A stretch of DNA of 64,000 nucleotides, taken from Thiobacillus denitrificans (GTDB lineage Bacteria > Pseudomonadota > Gammaproteobacteria > Burkholderiales > Thiobacillaceae). Positions within the stretch are counted from its first letter, which is position 1. Each line of letters opens with the position of its first letter. The position numbers and the translations under genes were made by a program. Under the pieces are notes generated by a model. That model was given only the letters and a program-made list of their open reading frames with translations. It was not told the DNA's origin and ran no database searches. Positions 9,802 to 17,491 of the stretch are shown one piece after another. Location of the stretch: NCBI GenBank assembly GCA_002424845.1, contig DILD01000028.1, positions 23,403 through 87,402 on the forward strand, read 5' to 3'.

Positions 9802-11058
9802 TTATTGTGCAAGGGGGTGTGCCGCCAATCGGGTGTCGATACGCGCAATTATCTGCTGATAACGCGTGCCGCCGATGGGGCCGAAACGGCGGTCGAATTC
9901 GGTTTGGGGCATGAATTCGGGAAGATCGCGAAAATCCGGCAGCAAGTCGGCATCTCGTTTTGCTGCGGCCAGATTTGCCTGTACGCGTGCAGCGGCTTTG
10001 CCGGTGGCGAGTTTGCCGAGTTGTACCCCGGCACGGTTGGCGGCCAGATCGGTAAAACTGAACCCCGATCCCTTGCTGGCATCTTCCTCTTCCTTGAGCA
10101 AACCGATGGCGCTGGCTAGACGGCTGCCACCATTGACGGCGATCGCCGCGGAAATGATGAAATGTTCGGCAAAGTCGCGACGGCCGTGAAGCGATAGCAG
10201 TACGCGAGGTGCACGGCGGATTGACTGGCTGTCTTCGTCCAGTAGTTTCGACAGGCTGATGCCGGAAAGATAGGCGGCAAGGGCAGTGAGTGCCGCACGG
10301 TTTTCCTCCTGGGCATGGTCTCCAAGTTGCTGTGCGCGGGCGAACAGCGGCGCAACAACCTGCACCAGTGGCACAGTGCTGCCGTGGGGGTGGGGTTTCA
10401 GCAGGGCGTCCAGCTGTCTGGCGTAGGCCAGCATCCGCTCCTGATCTTCTGATGAGATCAGCAATTCGGCACTCTTGCGTTCCAGTTGGGTGAGCAACTC
10501 CGGGTGCCAACGGTAATCCAGCGTCGCCTGATTCTCATCGAAATTGACTTGTGCAAAAGCATCGGCCAGCGTGGCATAGGTTTCATCGCGACGTAGCCAG
10601 CGATGAGCAAGGTGGGCCATGCCATCTGCAAGAACGCCCGGTAGCGGCATGCTGCCCAACTGTAGGCTGACGATGCGGATGCCGCCGGGAGCTTCGGCGA
10701 CCTCGGCGGAAAGGTTGAGATGGCTGCCAAATGGGTTGGGTGGCATGGACAGGGTCGCGGTAAGCGTTGCTGTGCCGGGCGTGAGTTCTGCTGCGATGCC
10801 GCTGACCTGGTTCAATTCAACGGCGTAATTGAGCAGACGATTGAGTTCGAATTCGTCGAGCTGGATGCTGTGGATAACGTCAGGCGCCTGACGACGCGGG
10901 TCATGTTTCTGGAATAGCATTTTGACCCATGCCAGGTCGGTACGGCGGAATTCAGCGGGAGGTTCGATTGCCGGCGCATTGTCCAACATCAGCCACGGCA
11001 GCACGGTGAATGCAGCCAGCAACGAAACCAGAAGGCCCCAACCAATAAGCCGTTTCAT
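9802..11058 (-). CDS. Uncharacterised membrane-anchored protein
   Basis: A 418-residue protein I cannot assign. The N-terminus (KRLIGWGLLVSLLAAFTVLP) is one transmembrane helix or an uncleaved signal. The rest lacks further membrane segments and is probably periplasmic. A Pro-Pro-Asn-Pro-Phe-Gly segment lies near residue 105 and a conserved-looking SFTDLAANRAGVQLG segment near residue 330. The C-terminal part (DFRDLPEFM, then FGPIGGTRYQ) suggests a conserved family. The ATG lies one base after the stop of the truncated haemoglobin gene, so the two are almost certainly co-transcribed, upstream of typA. Confidence 0.7.
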   Translation of the reverse strand: MKRLIGWGLLVSLLAAFTVLPWLMLDNAPAIEPPAEFRRTDLAWVKMLFQKHDPRRQAPDVIHSIQLDEFELNRLLNYAVELNQVSGIAAELTPGTATLTATLSMPPNPFGSHLNLSAEVAEAPGGIRIVSLQLGSMPLPGVLADGMAHLAHRWLRRDETYATLADAFAQVNFDENQATLDYRWHPELLTQLERKSAELLISSEDQERMLAYARQLDALLKPHPHGSTVPLVQVVAPLFARAQQLGDHAQEENRAALTALAAYLSGISLSKLLDEDSQSIRRAPRVLLSLHGRRDFAEHFIISAAIAVNGGSRLASAIGLLKEEEDASKGSGFSFTDLAANRAGVQLGKLATGKAAARVQANLAAAKRDADLLPDFRDLPEFMPQTEFDRRFGPIGGTRYQQIIARIDTRLAAHPLAQ

Positions 11059-11059
11059 T

Positions 11060-11440
11060 TCATTCCGGCTGGTTGCGCATAAAATCGGCGGTCTTGAAAA
11101 ACGCAGCGCTCAATTCCTGCTGCATCGCGGAATCCACCCCCATGTCCTGCATGGCACGGATCATGCAGCCCATCCATTGATCCCGTTCGCTTTCCCCGAT
11201 GACAAACGGCATATGACGGCGGCGCAGGAAAGGATGGCCAAAGCGGTCGACATATTCTTGCGGGCCGCCGGTCCAACCGGAAAGGAACCAGGCCAATTTG
11301 TTGCGCGATTCAGTCAGATCGGCCGGATGCAGCTTGCGAATGCCGTAGTAATCGGGGTCTTCATCCATCAGGTCGTAAAAGCGGTCAACAAGCTTGCGGA
11401 TTATTTCGCCGCCACCAAGGCGTTCATAGTGGGTTTGCAT
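11060..11440 (-). CDS. Group II truncated haemoglobin
   Basis: A 126-residue 2-on-2 globin of group II (trHbO type). Visible markers are the YERLGG start, FYDLMDEDP (B helix), the segment FGHPFLRRRHMPF, whose RRRH histidine is the expected proximal haem ligand, and ERDQWMGCM with the group's conserved G8 tryptophan. Such proteins bind O2 and NO and are linked to redox or nitrosative stress. The gene lies 2 bases after purT and 1 base before an unknown membrane-anchored gene, inside the ampD-to-typA run. Confidence 0.9.
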   Translation of the reverse strand: MQTHYERLGGGEIIRKLVDRFYDLMDEDPDYYGIRKLHPADLTESRNKLAWFLSGWTGGPQEYVDRFGHPFLRRRHMPFVIGESERDQWMGCMIRAMQDMGVDSAMQQELSAAFFKTADFMRNQPE

Positions 11441-11442
11441 GA

Positions 11443-12639
11443 TCAGGCTTTCACGGGCTTTACGGTGGCTGATGCTGCCTTGGCCCGCCGCCTCGCCTCA
11501 TCCGTGTCTGGACCGCTGGAAAGTGCCACTCCCATGCGGCGGCGAGGGAAGGCCTGTGGTTTTCCAAATAGCCGAAGATCAACACCGGGTATCCTCAAGG
11601 CATCTGCAACACCGTTAAAGGCAATTCCAGTGGCGTCCATTCCGCCATAGATTACGGCCGATGCCCCCGGCTCGCGCAAGCTGACATCGACAGGCAGGCC
11701 AAGGATGGCACGTGCGTGCAACTCGAATTCGTTTTGTCGTTGAGTGGCCATCGTTACCATTCCCGTGTCGTGGGGCCTCGGACTGACCTCGGAAAACCAA
11801 ACCGTATCGCCTTTGACAAACAGTTCCACGCCGAAAATTCCACGTCCGCCAAGATTGCCCGTGACGGCAGCTGCAATTTCCTGAGCGCGGGCCCGTGCCG
11901 CAACGGACATTGATTGCGGTTGCCAGGATTCGACGTAATCGCCTTTTACCTGCACATGGCCTATCGGCTCACAAAAGTGGGTTTCGATCATGTCGTTTGA
12001 GCCGATGGCGCGCACGGTTAGCAGCGTGATTTCATAATCAAAGTCGATTACCCCCTCGACGATTACACGCCCCTTGTTTATCCGCCCACCGCTAGCTGCA
12101 TCATCCCACGCAGCCTGCAACTGGCTGGCATGGTCTATCCGTGACTGACCCTTGCCCGATGATGACATCACTGGTTTGACGATTACGGGATAACCCAGTT
12201 TGTTCGCCGCATCGGTCATCTCGGACAAGCTGTCGGCAAACACATAGGGGGAGGTCGGCAGGCCAAGCGTTTCTGCTGCCAGCCTGCGGATGCCTTCGCG
12301 GTTCATGGTGAGATTGGCGGCACGCGCGGTCGGAATGACTTCCGCCAGGCCCGCCGCTTCGATTTCAAGCAGCACTTCGGTAGCGATGGCCTCGATTTCA
12401 GGCACCACCAACAGGGGCTTTTCTGTTTCGATCAGTGCGCGCAGAGCCGAACTGTCGCTCATGTCGGTTACATAGGCGCGGTGCGCCACCTGGTGCCCCG
12501 GGGCATTGGCATAGCGATCCACGGCAATGACCTCCACCCCCAGCCGTTGCAGGGCGATGATGACTTCCTTGCCGAGTTCGCCCGCGCCCAGCAGCATGAC
12601 ACGGGTGGCGGACGGGGAGAGCGGGGTGCCGAGACGCAT
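11443..12639 (-). CDS. purT: Formate-dependent phosphoribosylglycinamide formyltransferase
   Basis: A 398-residue ATP-grasp ligase of the PurT family. It makes formyl-GAR from GAR, formate and ATP in de novo purine synthesis, as the folate-independent alternative to PurN. Evidence includes the N-terminal [12 protein letters not shown], the ATP-grasp lysine region [16 protein letters not shown] near residue 150, [28 protein letters not shown] with the metal-binding Glu residues, and a normal length. Its 5' end is overlapped by 172 bases by the phospholipase D frame as read. That overlap is probably an artefact of a frameshift in the upstream gene. Confidence 0.95.
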   Translation of the reverse strand: MRLGTPLSPSATRVMLLGAGELGKEVIIALQRLGVEVIAVDRYANAPGHQVAHRAYVTDMSDSSALRALIETEKPLLVVPEIEAIATEVLLEIEAAGLAEVIPTARAANLTMNREGIRRLAAETLGLPTSPYVFADSLSEMTDAANKLGYPVIVKPVMSSSGKGQSRIDHASQLQAAWDDAASGGRINKGRVIVEGVIDFDYEITLLTVRAIGSNDMIETHFCEPIGHVQVKGDYVESWQPQSMSVAARARAQEIAAAVTGNLGGRGIFGVELFVKGDTVWFSEVSPRPHDTGMVTMATQRQNEFELHARAILGLPVDVSLREPGASAVIYGGMDATGIAFNGVADALRIPGVDLRLFGKPQAFPRRRMGVALSSGPDTDEARRRAKAASATVKPVKA

Positions 12640-14264
12640 GGCCGAATCCTGAACGATCGAAGAAGTAATTTTACAGTGGCTTTAGAGATGTTTTTCGATC
12701 GGTAGCGCCTGCAGGATACGCAGCAGGCTGCGCTGGATGAAGGTGGTTTCGGGTTCGTGTCGGATATGCGCTCGATCCCTTGATGGATGTCATGCCACTG
12801 CAAGCGGCTGTTCACTGGGGCTTCACCGGGCCTGATAACGAGCTGAGGCCGATAGCTGCGCTCGGGACGCATCGCATCCTCAGCCATTGCTGTCACTTGG
12901 CGCGCAAGTTCTGGTGAATGAATGACCAGCCCCATTTCGGTATTGAGCAGGGTTGAGCGCGGGTCGAAATTGAAGCTGCCGATGAACACGCGGATATCGT
13001 CCAGAACAAAGGTCTTTGCGTGCAGGCTGGCCTGAGACGAGCCGCTGCCAAGGTCGCGCAGGCGCCCACCGATGGGTTCGGCAACTGGTTTGAGCTCATA
13101 CAGGCTGATGCCGGATTCCAGTAGCGGAATCCGGTAATTCGCGTAACCAGCGTGCACCACGGGCACATCACTTGCCGCATAGGAGTTGGTCAGAATATCG
13201 ATTTGCACGCCTTGATGGCGCCAATAGCGAAAATAAGCCATGCCGAATGCGCCGGGGACAAAATAGGGGGACACGATGAGCAACCGTTGTCTGGGGTCTA
13301 CCCACAGTCCGGCCAGTTGACCCAGTAGTAGCCTGGATGGGGATTTGTCCGGATTGCGCACCTTTTCCGGAGGGTCAGCAATGAGGTCGGCGTGCGCGAT
13401 ATGCCAGGGAATCTGTCCTGACAGCAGTTTTGGGATCGGGTCTGCCATCTCCAATGCCCGGCCGTATTCGCTGTCGAGTTGCTGTTTGCGGTGTTGTACG
13501 AGGAAGGCGGTTGCGCGGCTTAGGCGCGCGGCGCTGGCCGTGACCGGGAGCGCAGAGGCGGGTACTGCGGATTCGTTGTTCCAGTATTGGTCGAACGAAC
13601 TCGAAAAATCGCCAACGATCGCGCCGGCTGCGATAACGTCGAGATCGAGGAAAGTGAGATCGTGGTGGGCGTCGAAATATTCGTCTCCGATGTTGCGGCC
13701 ACCGGTGATTCCGACCTGATTGTCTGCGATGAAGGCCTTGTTGTGCATCCGGCGGTTGAGGCGAACCTTGTCACGCAGTGCTTGCCATCCCTTGACCAGC
13801 AGATTGGTACTGCGGGTGTGGAAGGGGTTAAACAAGCGTACTTCAATATTGGGGTGGGCATTTAACGTGACCAGGCGTAATTCTTTATTGGCGGTGTCGA
13901 TATCGTCGATCAACAGGCGCACGCGAACGCCGCGTTCAGCAGCCGTAAGCAGCGCTTCAGCAACCAGCTTGCCTGTGGTGTCGTTGTGAAACAGGTAATA
14001 CTGCACGTCTAGCGTGCGGGTGGCTCGCTGAGCCAGTGACAATCTGGCAGCGAGGGCGGCATGACCGCCGTGGAGCAGGTGAAAGCCGGATTTGCCTGAT
14101 GGGATGCCCGTCGCGCGTTGCGCTTTGAGCGGCGTTTCGGCCTGGTTTGAGAGAGCGTATGAGCGGGGGCGTTCGGTATCGAGCCTGAGCGTGGATGCGC
14201 AGCCTGAAATTGCCAGAAGCCCTGTTAAAGCAAGGGCCGCGGCCAGGTTAGACGATATTCCCAT
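12468..14264 (-). CDS. ClsC/YmdC-like phospholipase D family protein, 3' end frameshifted
   Basis: The frame as read is 598 residues. It begins with a lipoprotein-type signal (LLAISGC, Cys22) and has two HKD motifs: HNKAFIAD and, in the second half, HAKTFVLD followed by GSFNFDPRS. This fits cardiolipin-synthase-like (ClsC/YmdC) enzymes that transfer phosphatidyl groups in the envelope. The last about 90 residues look foreign and run 172 bases into purT. The canonical ending (HEPET ... LPIEKHL, then stop) is present in another frame and ends at 12682, so one base appears to be missing around 12765-12790. The start overlaps ampD by 17 bases. Confidence 0.8.
   Translation of the reverse strand: MGISSNLAAALALTGLLAISGCASTLRLDTERPRSYALSNQAETPLKAQRATGIPSGKSGFHLLHGGHAALAARLSLAQRATRTLDVQYYLFHNDTTGKLVAEALLTAAERGVRVRLLIDDIDTANKELRLVTLNAHPNIEVRLFNPFHTRSTNLLVKGWQALRDKVRLNRRMHNKAFIADNQVGITGGRNIGDEYFDAHHDLTFLDLDVIAAGAIVGDFSSSFDQYWNNESAVPASALPVTASAARLSRATAFLVQHRKQQLDSEYGRALEMADPIPKLLSGQIPWHIAHADLIADPPEKVRNPDKSPSRLLLGQLAGLWVDPRQRLLIVSPYFVPGAFGMAYFRYWRHQGVQIDILTNSYAASDVPVVHAGYANYRIPLLESGISLYELKPVAEPIGGRLRDLGSGSSQASLHAKTFVLDDIRVFIGSFNFDPRSTLLNTEMGLVIHSPELARQVTAMAEDAMRPERSYRPQLVIRPGEAPVNSRLQWHDIHQGIERISDTNPKPPSSSAACCVSCRRYRSKNISKATVKLLLRSFRIRPCVSAPRSPRPPPVSCCWARANSARKSSSPCNGWGWRSLPWIAMPMPRGTRWRTAPM
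12682..12790 (-). other. Displaced C-terminal coding segment of the phospholipase D gene
   Basis: Read on the minus strand in the frame that ends with TAA at 12684-12682, this segment encodes a typical family C-terminus: [10 protein letters not shown], a basic/leucine stretch, then ALPIEKHL. The family usually ends in a LPIE.L-like motif. Adding one base near 12765-12790 joins it to the main frame, gives a protein of about 527 residues, and leaves a normal 42-base gap before purT. Confidence 0.75.
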
Positions 14265-14808
14265 CGAGACGTCGCCAGGCGAAATGAGGCCCGGGATCCG
14301 TTTTCCGGCCTGGCGCGATATCGCTGTGGCCGACCACGGCCTGGATCGGGTAGGCCTGTTTCAACAGGTTGATCAGCGTGTTCAGGGTTGTGTATTGTGA
14401 GTCGTTGAAAGGCAGGTCGTCGGCTCCCTCAAGTTCGATGCCAATGGAAAAATCATTGCAGCGATCGCGTTCCTGCCAACTCGATATACCTGCGTGCCAT
14501 GCGCGCAACGTGCATGGCACGAACTGGATCAGGGTACCGTCGCGACGAATGAAGAAATGTGACGAAACCTTGAGGCCGCGAATACGCTGGTAATACGGGT
14601 GTGCATCCCAATCGAGCCGGTTGGTGAACAGGTCGATCACCGCATCACCCTCGAATACGCCTGGCGGCAGCGAAATGTTGTGGATGACGATGAGTTCGGG
14701 CGGCATGTCTTCCGGACGGGCATCGCAATTGGGCGATGGCACCTGCTGGGCGGCGGACAGCCAGCCAGGGGCATCGAAGACGTCGGGGCGGGGCGCTGAA
14801 ATCGACAT
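14248..14808 (-). CDS. ampD: 1,6-anhydro-N-acetylmuramyl-L-alanine amidase AmpD
   Basis: A 186-residue cytosolic zinc amidase (amidase_2 fold) that cleaves anhydro-muropeptides in cell-wall recycling. The metal-binding pattern is visible: His in VIHNISLPPG (about residue 45), His in VVGHSDIAPGRKTDPG and the following Asp. WHAGISSW and GIELEG are typical AmpD segments. Length is normal. It starts divergently from hpt and overlaps the phospholipase D gene by 17 bases, so two envelope-related genes are coupled. Confidence 0.95.
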   Translation of the reverse strand: MSISAPRPDVFDAPGWLSAAQQVPSPNCDARPEDMPPELIVIHNISLPPGVFEGDAVIDLFTNRLDWDAHPYYQRIRGLKVSSHFFIRRDGTLIQFVPCTLRAWHAGISSWQERDRCNDFSIGIELEGADDLPFNDSQYTTLNTLINLLKQAYPIQAVVGHSDIAPGRKTDPGPHFAWRRLDGNIV

Positions 14809-14899
14809 GAGGCAAGCTTACTCGACCTGCCTGAACTCTGGAAACATTGACCTTCAGGCCTTAGACTGCCGGCTTTTATTGATTTCACCGCTTTTCATC

Positions 14900-15457
14900 A
14901 TGACGCCACTGGATGCGCAACAACTGCTGGACAATGCTGAGTGTGTTGCTTCTGCAGATACGGTGCAGGCGGCGATCAGCCGACTGGCGGGGGAAATTAC
15001 CGATGCGCTGGCACAGGATTTCCCGTTGGTCCTTGCTGTAATGGGCGGCGCAGTCGTGTTTGCAGGGCAGCTTCTTACCCGGCTGAATTTTCCGCTGGAG
15101 TTCGATTATCTGCATGTGACGCGTTATCGTGGGGAGACACGCGGCGGTGAAATGGAGTGGCGTGTGCTTCCGGGACAAAATGTCGTGGGCCGTAACGTGC
15201 TGGTTCTGGACGACATTCTGGACCAGGGGGAGACGCTTGCAGCGATCCGCGACAAGCTTATGAACATGGGCGCAGCACGGGTATGGTCGGCGGTGCTGAC
15301 CGACAAGGCGAATGGCCATGCCAAACCCATCCATGCCGATTTTTCCGGTCTCAGCGTGCCAGACCGTTTCGTTTTTGGCTGCGGGATGGATGCATATGGG
15401 CTGTGGCGAAATTTGCCGGCAATTTATGCGCTGAAACCGGAAGTCACATCAAAATAG
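14900..15457 (+). CDS. hpt: Hypoxanthine-guanine phosphoribosyltransferase
   Basis: A 185-residue type I phosphoribosyltransferase. The PRPP-binding motif VLVLDDILDQGETL lies near residue 100, preceded by AVMGGAVVFAG and the YRGETRGGEMEW flexible loop. It converts hypoxanthine or guanine plus PRPP to IMP or GMP. It is followed 7 bases later by an MTA/MTI-type phosphorylase that releases purine base, so the pair forms a salvage unit. ATG 14900 is chosen by homology to the family start. The frame stays open for about 280 bases upstream, opposite ampD. No clear ribosome site precedes the start. Confidence 0.87.
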   Translation: MTPLDAQQLLDNAECVASADTVQAAISRLAGEITDALAQDFPLVLAVMGGAVVFAGQLLTRLNFPLEFDYLHVTRYRGETRGGEMEWRVLPGQNVVGRNVLVLDDILDQGETLAAIRDKLMNMGAARVWSAVLTDKANGHAKPIHADFSGLSVPDRFVFGCGMDAYGLWRNLPAIYALKPEVTSK

Positions 15458-15464
15458 GGAACAT

Positions 15465-16232
15465 ATGAGTATGCTGGGAATTATTGGAGGTACCGGGCTG
15501 ACTCAGCTCGCCAATCTGGAAATTACTCATCGTCAGGTCGCGCGCACCCCTTATGGCGAACCTTCCGGCGCACTGGTTTTTGGACGTCTTTGTGGGCAAG
15601 AAGTCATTTTTCTCGCTCGTCATGGCAATGGCCACAACATTCCGCCGCATGAGGTGAACTACCGTGCCAACCTGTGGGCCCTGAAAGATCAGGGCGTTGA
15701 CCGTGTCGTGTCGGTGGCCACTGTCGGAGGCATTCATCCTGGCTTGATTCCGGGCACCCTGGTCATCCCCGATCAAATCATCGACTACACACATAGCCGG
15801 GCCACCACTTTCTTTTCCAGTGGTGACAAACCCGTGACGCACCTGGATTTCACTTTTCCCTATTGCGCAGCCATGCGTGCCGCCCTGCTGCATGCGGCAG
15901 GGCGGGCCGGTATCAGTCTGCGCGACGGCGGGGTTTACGGAGCGGTTCAGGGTCCTCGCCTGGAGACGGCCGCAGAAATCAATCGTATGGAGCGCGATGG
16001 CGCCGACATGGTGGGCATGACCAGCATGCCGGAAGCTTATCTGGCACGCGAAATTGAAATTTGTTACGCGGCGGTGGGCGCGGTGGTGAACTACGCGGCC
16101 GGACGCGGCCTGTCGGCCGATGGGATCCAGATGGAAGAAATTCAGCTGGTTCTGGGTGAGACCATGTTGCAGGTTCGGCATTTGCTCGAGCAATTGGTAA
16201 CAGGCGATGCCGCCGAACATCGCGGCACCTGA
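15465..16232 (+). CDS. S-methyl-5'-thioinosine/MTA phosphorylase family enzyme
   Basis: A 255-residue purine nucleoside phosphorylase of the MTAP branch. Motifs are the N-terminal GIIGGTGL (phosphate binding), RHGNGHNIPPHEVNYRAN, VATVGGIHPGLIPGT and GADMVGMTSMPEAYLARE. Proteobacterial members with this pattern often act on S-methyl-5'-thioinosine, giving hypoxanthine and methylthioribose-1-phosphate. The preceding hpt gene, which uses hypoxanthine, supports that reading. A true MTA phosphorylase (releasing adenine) is the alternative. GGGA lies upstream of ATG 15465. Confidence 0.87.
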   Translation: MSMLGIIGGTGLTQLANLEITHRQVARTPYGEPSGALVFGRLCGQEVIFLARHGNGHNIPPHEVNYRANLWALKDQGVDRVVSVATVGGIHPGLIPGTLVIPDQIIDYTHSRATTFFSSGDKPVTHLDFTFPYCAAMRAALLHAAGRAGISLRDGGVYGAVQGPRLETAAEINRMERDGADMVGMTSMPEAYLAREIEICYAAVGAVVNYAAGRGLSADGIQMEEIQLVLGETMLQVRHLLEQLVTGDAAEHRGT

Positions 16233-16241
16233 ACTCCCGCA

Positions 16242-16964
16242 GTGAAACTTTACCGTGCATTGCAATCGCAGGGGTTTGGCTCACGCAAGGGGTGCATGGC
16301 GCGCGTGCGTGCTGGTGAGGTTGTGGTCAATGGAGTGCTCTGTGACAACCCGGAAGAAGACGTCGATCCATCCGACCTGGAATTGACTCTCGATGGCGTG
16401 GCATGGGTTTATCGCGAGAAAGCCTATGTGTTGATGCACAAACCAGCAGGTTACGAATGCTCACATCATCCCAGCCACCATCCCAGCGTGTTTTCCCTGC
16501 TGCCGCCGCCGCTGTTGCAGCGCGACGTGCAGTGCGTGGGGCGGCTCGATCAGGACACCACCGGCTTGCTGCTGTTTTCCGACGATGGCCAGTTCATCCA
16601 TCGCATGATTTCGCCGAAAAAAGGCGTGGCCAAAGTGTATCGGGCGGTTTGCGCCGATCCGATGACGGACGCCATGCTGGACGCGCTGCGTGGTGGTGTT
16701 CAGCTGAACGACGAGCCTGCGCCGGTTGCCGCGCTGGCCTGTGAACAACTGGATGATCACACTTTGCGTTTGACCCTGGCTGAGGGCAAGTATCACCAGG
16801 TCAAGCGCATGATTGGTGCAACAGGAAATCGAGTAGAGCGCCTCCACCGCGAAATGATAGGCGGTTTTTCCTTGCCTGAAGACCTGATGCCGGGGAACTG
16901 GCGCTGGCTGGGGCCTGATGACCTGATGTATCTGGAGCAGGCATGGCCATCCGCGATGTCCTGA
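16242..16964 (+). CDS. rsuA: 16S rRNA pseudouridine-516 synthase RsuA
   Basis: A 240-residue RsuA-type pseudouridine synthase. An S4-like RNA-binding domain occupies about residues 1-60. The catalytic domain follows with [19 protein letters not shown] (catalytic Asp in RLDxDT) and the C-terminal [10 protein letters not shown] motif. Members modify U516 of 16S rRNA. The start is GTG 16242, which gives the usual MKLYRAL-type N-terminus of the S4 domain. It overlaps the following peptide deformylase gene by 22 bases, linking two translation-related functions. Confidence 0.9.
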   Translation: MKLYRALQSQGFGSRKGCMARVRAGEVVVNGVLCDNPEEDVDPSDLELTLDGVAWVYREKAYVLMHKPAGYECSHHPSHHPSVFSLLPPPLLQRDVQCVGRLDQDTTGLLLFSDDGQFIHRMISPKKGVAKVYRAVCADPMTDAMLDALRGGVQLNDEPAPVAALACEQLDDHTLRLTLAEGKYHQVKRMIGATGNRVERLHREMIGGFSLPEDLMPGNWRWLGPDDLMYLEQAWPSAMS

Positions 16965-17476
16965 GAATGGGTGATCCGCGCTTGTTGGAGCCGGCGCGCC
17001 CGGTGGCGGATTTTGCTTCTCCCGAGTTGACGCAACTGATTGTCGATATGCATGACACCATGCGCGCCCTGAACGGGGCGGGGCTGGCTGCACCGCAAAT
17101 CGGTGTCGGCCTGCAGGTGGTGATATTCGAGGTCAACGCCAATCCGCGTTATCCGGATGCTGAGAGCGTTCCGTTCACCGTGCTCATTAACCCGGTGCTG
17201 ACTTCACTGTCCGATACCCTGGAAGAGGGCTGGGAGGGGTGTTTATCTGTACCTGGCATGCGAGGACTGGTGCCGCGCCATACAAACTTGCGCTATCAGG
17301 GTCTGGATGCGGCGGGCCGTGAAATTGATCGTAGCGTGAGTGGTTTCCATGCGCGAGTCGTGCAGCACGAAGTCGATCACCTGCGCGGTGTCCTGTATCC
17401 CATGCGGATTCGAGACCTGCGTTATTTCGGTTTTACCGAAACGCTATTCCCGGGACAAAACCTGCAGGACGATTGA
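16943..17476 (+). CDS. def: Peptide deformylase
   Basis: A 177-residue metallo-deformylase that removes formyl groups from nascent proteins. All three family motifs are present: [10 protein letters not shown] (about residue 47), EGCLSVPG (metal-binding Cys, about residue 96) and QHEVDHL (two metal-binding His and the catalytic Glu, about residue 138). The start overlaps rsuA. A second def gene elsewhere (next to fmt) is common in betaproteobacteria, so this may be a paralogue. Confidence 0.95.
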   Translation: MAIRDVLRMGDPRLLEPARPVADFASPELTQLIVDMHDTMRALNGAGLAAPQIGVGLQVVIFEVNANPRYPDAESVPFTVLINPVLTSLSDTLEEGWEGCLSVPGMRGLVPRHTNLRYQGLDAAGREIDRSVSGFHARVVQHEVDHLRGVLYPMRIRDLRYFGFTETLFPGQNLQDD

Positions 17477-17491
17477 TGTCAACGCGTGTGG

